DNA from: Xylogone sp. PMI_703
Taxonomy: Eukaryota > Ascomycota > Leotiomycetes
Direction of reading: 5' to 3'
DNA: 64,000 bases
NCBI GenBank assembly: GCA_021399445.1
Contig: JAJTUQ010000001.1
Location: forward strand, 1,860,001-1,924,000
This document shows positions 47,261-57,425 of this stretch, piece by piece. The notes below the pieces were generated by a model that saw only the letters and a list, made by a program, of their open reading frames with translations, did no database searches and was not told the DNA's origin. Within the stretch, counting starts at the first letter, position 1; each line of letters opens with the position of its first letter. The translations under genes were made by a program, and so were the position numbers.

Positions 47261-47592
47261 GACTGTGCTGTGCCGTATCTGTTCAGCCCGGGCATCGGGT
47301 TGGCAGTTCAGGTTTTATGAAACAGATCTTTAAATAGATTACTGTAGCAAATGGACGCACAGACATGCGACATGCACTGACATTGGATGCAGGATTTCAT
47401 ATTAACGATTAATCCATTACGGTATCAGTGGTGTATGTAAACTAGATCCTGGTCTCATAACTTAGTCATGCCTTGTTACACTGCGAATGCCCTCTGACAA
47501 TACGATCATCCAACCTAAATCATATCCATAATATCCTACAAGTCTTGAAAAGCGCCAAAGCAGCGACGTCACTCATAGCTCCAGGTCCGAGG

Positions 47593-49197
47593 CTACAATG
47601 CTAAAATGTCCTCTGAGAACCCATCCAACTCCACGATCCTAAACCGATCATGCCATTTCCTAGATAATTCCAACAGCTTGTATGCCTGGCTTAGACCATC
47701 CCTCCAGGCAATAATTTCAACCTTCCATCCCTTGAGCAGGGCTCTCTGAACGTTTTTCAGAAACCCACCAGAATACTCAGCCTCAGCCGCATCACCACTG
47801 GCAAGTACGATAGTAGATGGCTTTTCAGCATCAACAATGCTTTCCAGCAGTTTCATGTGTAATATCTCGTCAACACCTTGTTCCGACATCACCTTAGTCG
47901 ATGACAAGGGGGCTTCTGAACCACTAGAATGACCAGAAGTAGCATACCCGTTCCCATTCGAGTTTCCTTTTCTCGGTGTCAAGTTTTTCTGCTTTAGCAC
48001 CCTTTCCAGAATATTCAACTCGTAGCCTAATCTCTCCGCCTCAGCGAGATACTGAGGCAATTTCATATCCTTACTAGTCGAGCCTACAAGTACTCGACGA
48101 GCAACCGGGCGCCCTCGCTCTAGGACAAGCGCCATTGAACTCCATGATAACAATGCATTTTTGATATATGCCTGTGGGTGGATTCCCCTCGCCTTTCTGA
48201 GCGAGTCATAAAATCCGATCACGATATTAGAGCAATCAACAAATACATGGACGCCGTCAGGATCTACCCGAGAATGCGTGAAAGAAAACGATGAACCCGA
48301 TTGATACAATGCTGACGAAGAAATAGTTTCGAAAGAATCAGAGACTGCCCTTAACTTCTTAATAAGCCTTGCTCTCTTTTCTGTTGGTGTAAGCCTCTCA
48401 AGGGGTTCTATAATGCTTGGGCGTAAATTAACCGCTGGTAATGGCGGGATCTCAGCCGCTGTGCTCTTTAATTGATATGTATTCGATAAAATAGAAGATA
48501 GATATGTAGAATTGATGTTCAACAAAAGAGTGTTTTGAGCCGAGATTAAACCAGCTAATTCCTGGGAATGGAGTTTTTGGCGCCGTAGTGTTTGATTCTT
48601 TGACTTAATTTCAACCTCTAGGCCTAAGCTAGAGTCACTTTGAATAGGAAAGGGATTTGGTAGGTGTAACTGAGGGAGGCCCTGGGAAGTTTGAGATGCA
48701 GAGACGGAGGTGGAAGCATAGCTGTGGTCCCCCGAATACTTCAGTGATGACCGGTTGCTCGATGGCGATGTTGTCTTTAGATGTTTCTCGAACGAAGGTG
48801 TGGTGCTTTTCTGTAACTTCACTGTGTCGGTTCCATCTATATCATCCTTCCATCGCACCTCTTTTGTTTTGTTTGAGCTATCATCGGATGGCTCGGTATC
48901 ATCCACAGCCGAGAATGTGAATATTGATTGATCAGAAGGAGATGATGAAATAACGGAGCTATCATTACCGGATCCCGAAGGCGAAGGGTCGAGCGACTTG
49001 CCCAGATGTGCCCATAATCTATCAAAGTCACCTAAGGCAATAGGCTTCTTGTCCCCATCACCAGGGAGCCGGGAGGTAAATATCGAGGACTCTTCCTTGA
49101 CTTCATTTTCTAGTGAGTCTCGGGATGGAGAAAGAGCGTGAAGAAGGTCAAAGACCGCGCTAAAATCCCAAGGCTTTGGTTCGTTTTCTGAATTCAT
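47593..49197 (-). CDS. NYN-domain (PIN-like) ribonuclease-type protein
   Basis: Single open frame of 534 residues. The first 310 residues are Ser-rich and low complexity with short helical blocks (LHSQELAGLISAQNTLLLN). The NYN/PIN-like domain starts at about 315: VHVFVDCSNIVIGFY supplies the first acidic Asp321 and Asn324. It continues with GRPVARRVLVGSTS, an insert rich in Ser/Gly/Asn at 405-435, EQGVDEILHMKLLESI (Asp443) and IVLASGDAAEAEYSGGF (Asp469, Glu472), the acidic cluster expected of a metal-dependent RNase. The end WKVEIIAWRDGLSQAYKLL is typical of the family. Probable endoribonuclease or RNA-binding protein; target unknown. Divergent from the DNA methyltransferase gene across about 990 bp. 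Confidence 0.8.
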   Translation of the reverse strand: MNSENEPKPWDFSAVFDLLHALSPSRDSLENEVKEESSIFTSRLPGDGDKKPIALGDFDRLWAHLGKSLDPSPSGSGNDSSVISSSPSDQSIFTFSAVDDTEPSDDSSNKTKEVRWKDDIDGTDTVKLQKSTTPSFEKHLKTTSPSSNRSSLKYSGDHSYASTSVSASQTSQGLPQLHLPNPFPIQSDSSLGLEVEIKSKNQTLRRQKLHSQELAGLISAQNTLLLNINSTYLSSILSNTYQLKSTAAEIPPLPAVNLRPSIIEPLERLTPTEKRARLIKKLRAVSDSFETISSSALYQSGSSFSFTHSRVDPDGVHVFVDCSNIVIGFYDSLRKARGIHPQAYIKNALLSWSSMALVLERGRPVARRVLVGSTSKDMKLPQYLAEAERLGYELNILERVLKQKNLTPRKGNSNGNGYATSGHSSGSEAPLSSTKVMSEQGVDEILHMKLLESIVDAEKPSTIVLASGDAAEAEYSGGFLKNVQRALLKGWKVEIIAWRDGLSQAYKLLELSRKWHDRFRIVELDGFSEDILAL

Positions 49198-50183
49198 ATA
49201 ACGTGAGGGTATACGTACGCAGCTTGCAAGTGGGGCGCAAGCTGTGTCTCGAGGTCATTAAGTGATTTGGTGTCTACGATATTAGCTTGTATTTGTGCTT
49301 TCCGCGATAGTCTACCTACAACAGAAGGAGTTTCCCGCATAATATATGCAGAATCATAGTTGATAAACAGAAAGATTACAGTGCTTTATCGTGGTTGACT
49401 CGACGTGGGAGATGACGATTTGAAGGCCATGAGTAAATCGGCGCTAGCCCGCTTTCGCCCCCGAGTCATATGTGCTCCTCCCTGCATGCCAACTTATTTT
49501 CCGATTCCTTAGTTTGCTCAACATACATACACACAAAGCGTTATGGTCGAGTATATTTACGGTAGTAAATTTCTTCCATCTTTCCTTGGGTATTCTAGTG
49601 CAATTCAATGATTACTTCAGGACTATTAGTGATATCCTGTACAAGTTCTAGAAATGGCCATCTCTAGTGTGATTTCAGCCAACCATCCGCAAATACATAG
49701 GGTGATCCCAGGGTTTCACTTCCAAGGGAGACTGCAGATTGGTGCTTTTTGTGTAATCTACCAATGATGTCTCCTTTTTTTCTATGTATATTTTTCATTC
49801 CGAATAAACTCTACCAATATTCATTTTAATTCAAGCTATGGTAGTAATAGCGTTCACATTAGTGAAGGACAATTTAGCTACAGATTTCGCTGTAACATTC
49901 ATTACTGGGAAAGCATAAGTCTATTCGCTTTCCTGCATACTCCCCCACACCATTGCTGCTACTCTTTCACTTTTGACTTAGATTCGACTGATTGTTGATT
50001 CATATCTCATCCCGGTGCTATCTACTTCACCCTAGCTCCAGGAAGCAAATATTCGGTTTAAAACTGAGCATCCACTTCTCAATACAAGAAGCTCTAACGC
50101 AACATCTATCACCACACAAAGAGATTATTATTTCTTGCAGTGAAATCATGCTCTAGCTCGACCAGACTCTTATTTCAAAGTCA
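49198..50183. other. Divergent intergenic region, NYN gene / DNA methyltransferase
   Basis: About 990 bases, AT-rich, holding both promoters. A three-codon uORF (ATG CTC TAG) lies about 35 bases before the methyltransferase ATG. No other coding frame. Confidence 0.45.
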
Positions 50184-53100
50184 TGGCTCCTATTATTGCA
50201 GACTCTGGTAGGAATTTTGACGAACACTAATGATACGATATACTAAGGTTAATAACAGACGATGAGTTCAATGCCTTAATACTTCCTGATGATGACTTAG
50301 ATGAAGACTATTTGGATCCATCTCTGCGTAAGACGCATCCTGTTACCCCTCGATCTAGATCAGATTGCTCCGTGCGTCAATCTCCAATATATAGTGAGAA
50401 GACTGCCTTGAAACACTTAATACGACGCGTGAACAGATCTCCTCTACAATACGCTAGATGCCGTCCTGGAGACCAGAATAATTCGTCTACTGAAATTGAG
50501 TTGTCGGATTTCATTATATATGTACCAGAAAATTCTCTCTACCCCTTTGAGTTCAGCGGATTGCAGAACTTACTGACCAAAAAAGGCCACGATACACTAC
50601 TCTTTGATGGAATTTTAAAGGCAAACAATTCTAGTATCTACGTCGAAGCTGTGCCTTTTGAGGTTTGTTCGATCGGAAACTATGGCAGGCGAAAACATTC
50701 CACAGGAGGGGAAATATGGATACGATCCGTTCTCAATATCAAGTCCGGATCAACCACATTATATAAACTTACGTCTCCAGCTAAGGAATATAAGCGGTAC
50801 TATGATGATTTCCTATGGATTGCTGATCTAGCAAAACACTTCGTTGATTTCAGTCGAGCTATGTCATCTCCTGTCTCCACCAATTCTTTTCGTATCGATT
50901 TTTACAACTGGCTAACGGAGAATCATGGAACTTCGGTGGAGTTCAGGAAGTGGTTTGAGAGATATGGTCACAAAGATTTCAGATCTGCGGTAGGAGCAAA
51001 CATAAACTTCCTCTTGAAAGAAGCTATGCGGATCGATAAAAGCAAGTTGGAGCCCTTGCCTATATTCAGCGAACTTCTACACATGACGGCGATTCCGCAG
51101 CAAAAGACCAAGGCTACCAAAACAATAGTAACACCTTTAGTGTATGATTGTTTCAGTCACATGCCTTTCGGCGGCCATCTAAAATCTCTCCCAATGGCCC
51201 AGTCTGCGAAACGTAGGTGGCGGAAGAATCTTAGAGAGCGCAATTTTGTCGAGATCGAAGCAAGATCAACATCTCTAGATTCACAATTGAATACATTCAA
51301 TAGATCCCAAACCACTCTTACAAATAAACAGCTTAGCCAAATAAAAGTTGGCGATGTCTTAGCTGTTACAAAGGATGGTGAAGGGTCAATATGGAAGGAC
51401 GAACCCTCTAGGTGGAAGGATCCAGACGAGTGCTGGTACATGTATGTCCAAGATATATACAGAGATTCCTCTGGAAAGCTCTCATTTGACGGCATCTGGT
51501 TATATAGGCCGTCGGATACTTCCTGTGCAATGATGAAGTATCCATTCCCGAACGAGATATTTTTTAGCAACCATTGCACTTGTGAGAGCGGAAGGATTCC
51601 ACAAGATGAGGTTCTTCAGGTGGAAGCTGTGGATTTTCATACTTCGACTTCGGACAAGCGCCTATTTATCAGGCAAGCATACATTGATCTTGAGAGGTTT
51701 GAGACTTTTGATGAGAGGCATAAGGTATGCCAACATCGTTCTAAACAAACTTGGGCAGTCAAGAAGTATGAAATCGGGCAACCTGTACAAGCCAAACCAA
51801 AGGGATCCAAGTACCTGGAAGCCTATGAGGTGATTGGTTATGAACAGATGGACATGGACGCTGAAATTGTCAAACTAAGACGGCTGCTGCGCAGAAACGA
51901 GCTGGAACCGAATGGTACCTCACGTCCCAATGAGCTGGTATACAGTGACGAAATTGAGAAGTTTTCAGTAGGCCGGGTGAAAGACAAATGTCATATCCGT
52001 TTCTATACGGAAGAAATGGTAACGAACGGCCTCATCCCGACCCCATACAATAGTGACGGCACTGGGAACTTTTTCTATATATCGACTAGACTTACTAGAG
52101 CTGGCAATTCGACAGAACTGCAACCAATCCATAACGATCTCCCCAAGGATTTTATTCAGGGGTTTGATCCGCTGGCGAAGCCGAAACAAGTACCGATGCG
52201 GGGACTGGATTTGTATCATGGATCAGGCAACTTTGGACGCGGCGTGGCAGAGGGTGGAGTGGTGATAAATAGGTATGCTTGCGACAACTCGATTACTGCA
52301 TCTCATACATATTTAGTGAACGATCCCCATCCGTCGGAGATAAATTTATTTCTGGGTTCAACGGATGACTATCTCACTCAAGCAATCAATGGCAATCCTA
52401 GGAAGTCAAAGCTGATTCCTCAACCCGGCGAGGTTGACCACCTTACAGCCGGGAGTCCTTGCAAAGGGTTTAGTTTACTCAATACGCAAAGGAATAGCGA
52501 GAAAAGCCAGAAGGACCAGTCGCTGATTGCTTCAGTTGCTGCACACATAGATTTCTTTAGACCAAAATACGGGCTGATTGAGAACGTACTCAATATGGCA
52601 AGTAAAGTTGCTGGCCGCGATGAGGATGTAGCTTCTCAACTCGTTTGTGCTATCGTTGGTATGGGATACCAGCTTCAAATATTTGTGATAGATGCATGGA
52701 GCTGTGGAAGTCCTCAGTCACGCTCTAGAATATTTATATCGTTTGCAGCTCCAGGGCTCCAGCCGCTAGACCACCCAACTTTGTCACATTCTCATCCACC
52801 TAGGACTACGAAGCGAGCAATCGGAGTTATGGCTAATGGTCAGCAGTTTGGACGTCGGAGACACGTCCTGACTCCTTTCCAGTTCAAAACCGCCGAGGAT
52901 GGTACAGCTGACCTCCCAGACATTGGAGATGGACATCCACGTCATTGTACCCCGTTCCCGGACCATATAATGACCAAGCATTTGAAGGATCGCGAGTATA
53001 AACAGATAGATGCAATACCAACTAATCCTCGAGGAATGTCATTTTGGACCGCCTGGGAAGATGGTGATGGGGTCATGTCCAGAGAAGAAAGGGAGCTCTT

Positions 53101-53692
53101 TCCTGATTCCTCTAGCAAGACCGGGTCTCTCAGGGAAAGTGTGAAGGAGGGATCCAGGGCGTGGGGCCGAGTCCATCCCAGAAAACTGTTCCCCAATATT
53201 GTCGTAAGCGCGACAATGCAAGATGCTCGAATGGGAAGTTGTTTGCACTGGGATGAACCCAGGTATATCACTATACAAGAGGCACGGAGGGCCCAGGGCT
53301 TCCCGGACCATGAAGTCCTGGTTGGAGCACCCGCGAAGAAGATGGAACTTGTAGGCAATGCGGTAGCTCGCCAGGTGGCACTTGCTCTAGGACTCGCAAC
53401 AAGGCTCGCGTATGAACAAAACGAAGAAAAGAAGAGACGCAGGGAAGCAGAGGATGATGATGAGCAGCGAGAAGAGATGGAAGGGAAGGCAACAGACGAG
53501 GTCAGGGCCAGGAAAAGAACGAAGCACTCGCTTCCCACAACGCGGCTCCAGGTCGTCATTCGAAGCAATCCCGAGAAGCTGTTGGAGTACCGCGAGATCA
53601 TTGAGATTAGCTCTGATTCGGATGATTCTTGCACTCTAGTGGGATCTCCGTGTCCAGAAGGCAGTCGCACGTACGTTGATCTCACCTCTTGA
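50184..53692 (+). CDS. dim2: DIM-2-type cytosine-5 DNA methyltransferase
   Basis: Fungal DNA methyltransferase related to Neurospora DIM-2, which methylates cytosines in heterochromatin and RIP-mutated repeats, guided there by HP1. Exons 50184-50208 and 50259-53692, 1152 residues; exon 1 encodes only MAPIIADS plus one base, and the 50 nt intron has a CTAAT/CTAAG branch region. Two BAH-like regions precede the catalytic part (first near 365-480 with KVGDVLAVTKDGEG). The catalytic domain begins near 655: motif I DLYHGSGNFGRGV, motif IV GSPCKGFS with the catalytic Cys near 741, ENV near 782 in LIENVLNMASK, QSRSR motif VIII near 828, motif IX ARRAQGFPD and motif X LVGNAVARQVALALG near 1040. The tail is charged and low complexity. 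All catalytic motifs are present; Lys follows PC where Gln is usual. It should be active. Confidence 0.93.
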
Positions 53693-54907
53693 GTTCTTCC
53701 CCTCAACCACGAAGTATTTGGCAAGGTGGGTTATTCCAATTTGTTTACTGACACAGAATTTTTTGACCTTTTCTTGAGATGGAAATGGAAGTGGAAGTGG
53801 AAAAGGGCGTATCAAAGGAATTAGAGAAAATTCAATTGTTGCGGGGATAGAACATTCATCAGGGGTGGTGGCAATAGACCTAGAGGTAGAAACCGGATAA
53901 GCAGAACGTTCCAACTCAAGCCGAGCGTCTTCTGACCATTTGAGTCCTCTGCCGCACTAAAAGAAGCCCAAAATGAAACCCCGTCGCATTGTATTTCCAG
54001 ACCACAGTAGATGAATTAATTAATTGATATAATCCTGAGAATTAAATATCTGAATAGCTCTTGTATATTTATATCTGATTTCTCTCTTCATTACCCAGCA
54101 ATTGACCCAGATGGACAAAGTATCCAAAGTACAGTACTGTCAGTATTACCCCAAAGAGAGGCCCACCGCAGTGCAGCGCATTGGCGCCAACCCTCCACCC
54201 CCGCAAAGCTTGGTACCCCAGGTGCCGTCACTAAACTCACCCCCCTGCTCAAGCCACCGATAAGGGTCTGCCTCGACATTGGTCTGGACCTCGTCATTTG
54301 GCTACAAGCAGGCGATGGATGGGACGTGTCTGCTCACCTCCTCACGTTGGCTTGCTCGCCACAGTACAGAACAGTTAGTGAAAAGAAGTATGAAGGGTCG
54401 AAGGGTCCAATGGGTCGAGCCATGGTTATCGGCGTGTGTCGTAAGATCGACTACACTACAAGACTAGGAGAGGGGAGGATTGTTGACGATCCACCGATCC
54501 ACCATTCCACCATTCTCCCGAGTGGTATAATTACATATGCCAAGTTCCCCCAAGCTTTTTCTCGGCTTTTCCACACAGTGAGTGGAGTGGATCCTGCTTG
54601 TATCCCCTTGTCTCTAGCTACGTTGGATGAACGAACGGTACGCTACTGAACCATGCCCTACATGACCACCTCGGAGGCGAGGAGCGTCGCTGCCAAGTCT
54701 CCTCCTGCTCCAGCACAGCACAGTCAGGGCTTTGATAGTCTGGACACTCTTATACCTCAATGTGCTCACCACCACCATAATCATCACCATCACCATTCTC
54801 GTAGATGCCAGTACGACTACTGCCAGAACCAAGACCACGACCAAGACCAAAGTCACCACCATAATTCTAGGATATCCAGCGAGATGAAAATCACCACCGC
54901 AGCCATC
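53693..54907. other. Intergenic region between DNA methyltransferase and DUF3602 genes
   Basis: About 1.2 kb. Contains the methyltransferase 3' UTR and the promoter/5' leader of the next gene, a few GTAC motifs (54130, 54363, 54638) and an in-frame extension of the DUF3602 exon open back to an ATG at 54653. Otherwise no coding signal. Confidence 0.4.
54767..54796 (+). repeat. CAY-triplet (His codon) run
   Basis: Ten CAC/CAT/AAT triplets in a row, reading as nine His and one Asn in the frame that continues into the DUF3602 gene. Coding only if translation starts at 54653; otherwise a leader repeat. Confidence 0.6.
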
Positions 54908-55350
54908 ATGGACCGGAAAAGAAGTCACGGGATTGGCGGTGCTGGGAATATTCGTGAGTTGAAACCTCTTCTCCGTTACTCTACCGCATAAGATCGTTGG
55001 TTTGGGTGGTCTAGTCAGCTGTGCTGCTTCACTCCACTCCACTCCACTTCACATCCTACACGAGATAACATGACTAGATGTATGTTGACTGCTATGTACG
55101 TGCTCTAATAAAAACTGCAGGGAGACCTTCCGATCCCTTTAATCCTCCTCGACACGACGAAGAAGCTACTTCGTCCCGTCGCCGTTCCAGCGTGTGGTCG
55201 AGTTTCACTCCCACTCCAGGATCGAGCCCCGAGGGGAAGCGCGGGAGCTTCATGAGCTTCTTTAAGAAGAGGAGGGCGAGCGAGGCTTCAAATACCGAAG
55301 AGGAGATGCCAGACCACTTTCGGGATGTAGATCTAGGAGGTGGCAGGTAG
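54908..55350 (+). CDS. Small DUF3602 (GxGGAGNI) protein
   Basis: Short hydrophilic protein of the fungal DUF3602 family, in which yeast Par32, a TORC1/nitrogen-linked phosphoprotein, carries repeats of the same signature. Exons 54908-54953 and 55121-55350, 91 residues. The signature GIGGAGNIRRPSD is formed across the 167 nt intron: NI ends exon 1, and Arg is made of one plus two bases. The rest is Ser/Arg-rich, with RRRSSVWSSF, then KRGSFMSFFKKRR, and an acidic end. The start is uncertain: ATGs at 54884 and 54653 are also in frame, the latter adding a His-rich stretch. I prefer the nearest ATG because family members begin just before the signature. Confidence 0.7.
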
Positions 55351-55507
55351 CAGTGAGTGGAGTTGGTGGTATAATCGTCTTGGTCTAATATAAGAGCTGT
55401 GATAATGCACGGAGATTATGTCGGCTGGTAGTAGAGTGATACCAAAAATTTGTAAGGATATTTGTGCTATATGGTAACAGATAATACACCCAGATATTGT
55501 TCCTTTT

Positions 55508-57118
55508 TTAATACACTGCTACCGTCCGGATGACTTCTGGCCCATCCGTTTGTCTAGACTGCTCATGAACCTTCTCCTCGACAGCTTCTTCAATCCGACT
55601 TCGCCACGGCCGGAACTGTTGCACTGAGAATTCGGGTAATTTCCATACAGCTTGAGCAGCAGGTCCATTTCTACCGTGCAAAATCCCCGAATGCGTCTTC
55701 AGTATACCGCGGATGACCCTTGCGGTCTCTTCGTCAAATTCCAGCCCATTTTGTTCCATTTCCTCTAGAAGATGGAGAATACCGCGGGAATCATCGCGAC
55801 GATGCCAATAGATCCGCATCAGTTCGTTGTAGAATGCCGTGGATGCACCTAGGATATGAGAAATGAGGCCCAGAGATTTTATCCTTGGCAGAAGAGAAAA
55901 GGTGAGCTGAGATGGCTGCGAGAAGGTCCGATCTAGTAGACGGAGGCCAAGAAGGAGATGCGATGGATATAGTGGCCCATAAAGGGATAAGGGCGACACG
56001 CCTTCCGGTATAGTACTCTCGAGAGGTTTTGAGGTGGACTTATTCTTCAGTTTCCTTTTGGCTGCTGGTGATTTTGGTACATCATCAACACCCATTCTAG
56101 TAACCAGCGAAAAGACTTCCCGTTCCATGACATCCCAAAGGTCAAAATCCGTTTCAGCTTCGCGCATCAAAGCCTCAACTCTTTCTCGCTCAGTTTTCCT
56201 AAGCCCCTCTAAGTGGTCAGGATCGGCAGATTCTCGAATCTCCTCCTCCTCTTCTACCTCAGCTAGACCTATCTGCTCCACATCTAACCCCATGGCTCTT
56301 GCAGCTGCAGGACGGAGAGCAGGAGGGTACCTCTCAACAGCTGCTTTCATTCTTTTTAAAACGTCGGAGGATTTTGGCCGGCGAAGAGCGCCGCTGATTA
56401 TACTGTTGAGTTTTGTCTTTGGGTCTGCTCCTTGAGCGTGAGTTGTTATGGCATGTTCTTCACGGCTACTAGGGATACTTCCGTCTCTTTCTCTAGCTCT
56501 CGACCGAGCAAATATATCTGCAAATATCCGTTCGAACGCTCGTCTCTCTGAAACAGTAATCGTAGATTCACGGCCTATAGCTGACTGAAAATCCAGCGGC
56601 GTTGTAATCTCCCCTGCCTCATCAAGATGCCCTAGATTATCTTCAGACTCATTATCCGCCCCGGTAGATCTTGAATAGGAAAAGTTGACATCGTCATGCT
56701 CTTCCAAACCAGAAACTTGTCCACCGTTTTGAAAAGGATCTGCTTGGGCTTTGGATGCAGGTATATATTCCCAAGGTATATCATCCTGCCTTCTCTCTGT
56801 GCTTCTCCTTTGTGGTCGTTTTGTCTCAGTTAGTACCGTCCGAACTAGAGGCCGAGAACCGCTCGAGCGAGAATCATCATGAGTTGATCCATTGGACTGT
56901 TGCGACTCGTCTGGAGATAGGAAAGATCTTGCTTGGTTCTTTGGATAAGTCGTAAAGGTTCTGTAACTACCAGATATTCTCAATGGCGAACGACCAAATG
57001 CCTGAGTTGTGCCCCGCGATACTGAAGTCAATGTCTTTGTCTGATACAGAAAAGGCATCATGGAAGGCATGGAGTTATACATGACAGATATCGACTCAGC
57101 AGTAGCTTTCGATGCCAT
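55508..57118 (-). CDS. Mtf2-like mitochondrial RNA/translation factor
   Basis: Open frame of 536 residues from the ATG at 57118 (a TTG opens the frame 12 nt earlier). The N-terminus is Ser/Thr/Arg-rich with little acid, a good mitochondrial presequence (GRSPLRISGSYRTF). Residues 75-280 are low complexity and charged. The conserved part begins near 330 with FDLWDVMEREVFSLVTRM and continues with SPLSLYGPLYPSHLLLGLRLL, helical repeats, FYNELMRIYWHRRDDSRGILHLLEEME and EFDEETARVIRGIL, as in the C-terminal domain of fungal Mtf2/Nam1-like proteins. In yeast Mtf2 links mitochondrial transcription with mRNA stability and translation. Identification is from memory of the family pattern and is moderately firm; a PPR-like reading of the helices is possible. 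Confidence 0.7.
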   Translation of the reverse strand: MASKATAESISVMYNSMPSMMPFLYQTKTLTSVSRGTTQAFGRSPLRISGSYRTFTTYPKNQARSFLSPDESQQSNGSTHDDSRSSGSRPLVRTVLTETKRPQRRSTERRQDDIPWEYIPASKAQADPFQNGGQVSGLEEHDDVNFSYSRSTGADNESEDNLGHLDEAGEITTPLDFQSAIGRESTITVSERRAFERIFADIFARSRARERDGSIPSSREEHAITTHAQGADPKTKLNSIISGALRRPKSSDVLKRMKAAVERYPPALRPAAARAMGLDVEQIGLAEVEEEEEIRESADPDHLEGLRKTERERVEALMREAETDFDLWDVMEREVFSLVTRMGVDDVPKSPAAKRKLKNKSTSKPLESTIPEGVSPLSLYGPLYPSHLLLGLRLLDRTFSQPSQLTFSLLPRIKSLGLISHILGASTAFYNELMRIYWHRRDDSRGILHLLEEMEQNGLEFDEETARVIRGILKTHSGILHGRNGPAAQAVWKLPEFSVQQFRPWRSRIEEAVEEKVHEQSRQTDGPEVIRTVAVY

Positions 57119-57425
57119 AGTGAATAACAATATCTACGAAAGGATTGGTGACATTACTGTCAGGAAAATTGCAGATGCAGTTTGTAGAGTTTCTCTCGAG
57201 GTCGCTAATTTGCTTGTCAACTAAAAGTCAAAAATTATCTATCAAATGGCGCACAGACCACACCAGTTATAGTGGTTTCAGGGATCAGCTCTAAAAACGC
57301 GTCGCGCTCCATGAAAGGACGTGTCTGCCTACAGCAGATGACGTTCGCGAAGACATCTATGCAGCAACATTGGAACAGCAACCTTTCATGTTGATAATTT
57401 ATATGATTGCTTTATAGGCTTAAAT
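57119..57425. promoter_or_regulatory. Bidirectional promoter, MTF2-like / CMR1
   Basis: 307 bases between divergent ATGs. It includes a nine-codon uORF (57388-57417) ahead of CMR1. No other motif recognised. Confidence 0.5.
57388..57417 (+). promoter_or_regulatory. Nine-codon uORF before CMR1
   Basis: ATG at 57388 opens a short hydrophobic frame ending TAG eight bases before the CMR1 ATG. It would act only if transcription starts upstream of it. Confidence 0.35.

Larger units (their letters stand above)
43548..47592. other. 4 kb stretch without recognisable gene, upstream of RasGAP
   Basis: Runs from the RasGAP start to the NYN-gene stop, both on the - strand. Frames up to 229 residues (44288-44977 -, 44113-44721 -) overlap and resemble nothing. 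GA-rich tracts near 44920-44960 suggest promoter structure. The portion 44.7-47.3 kb is packed with GTAC-centred motifs (separate entry). Confidence 0.4.
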
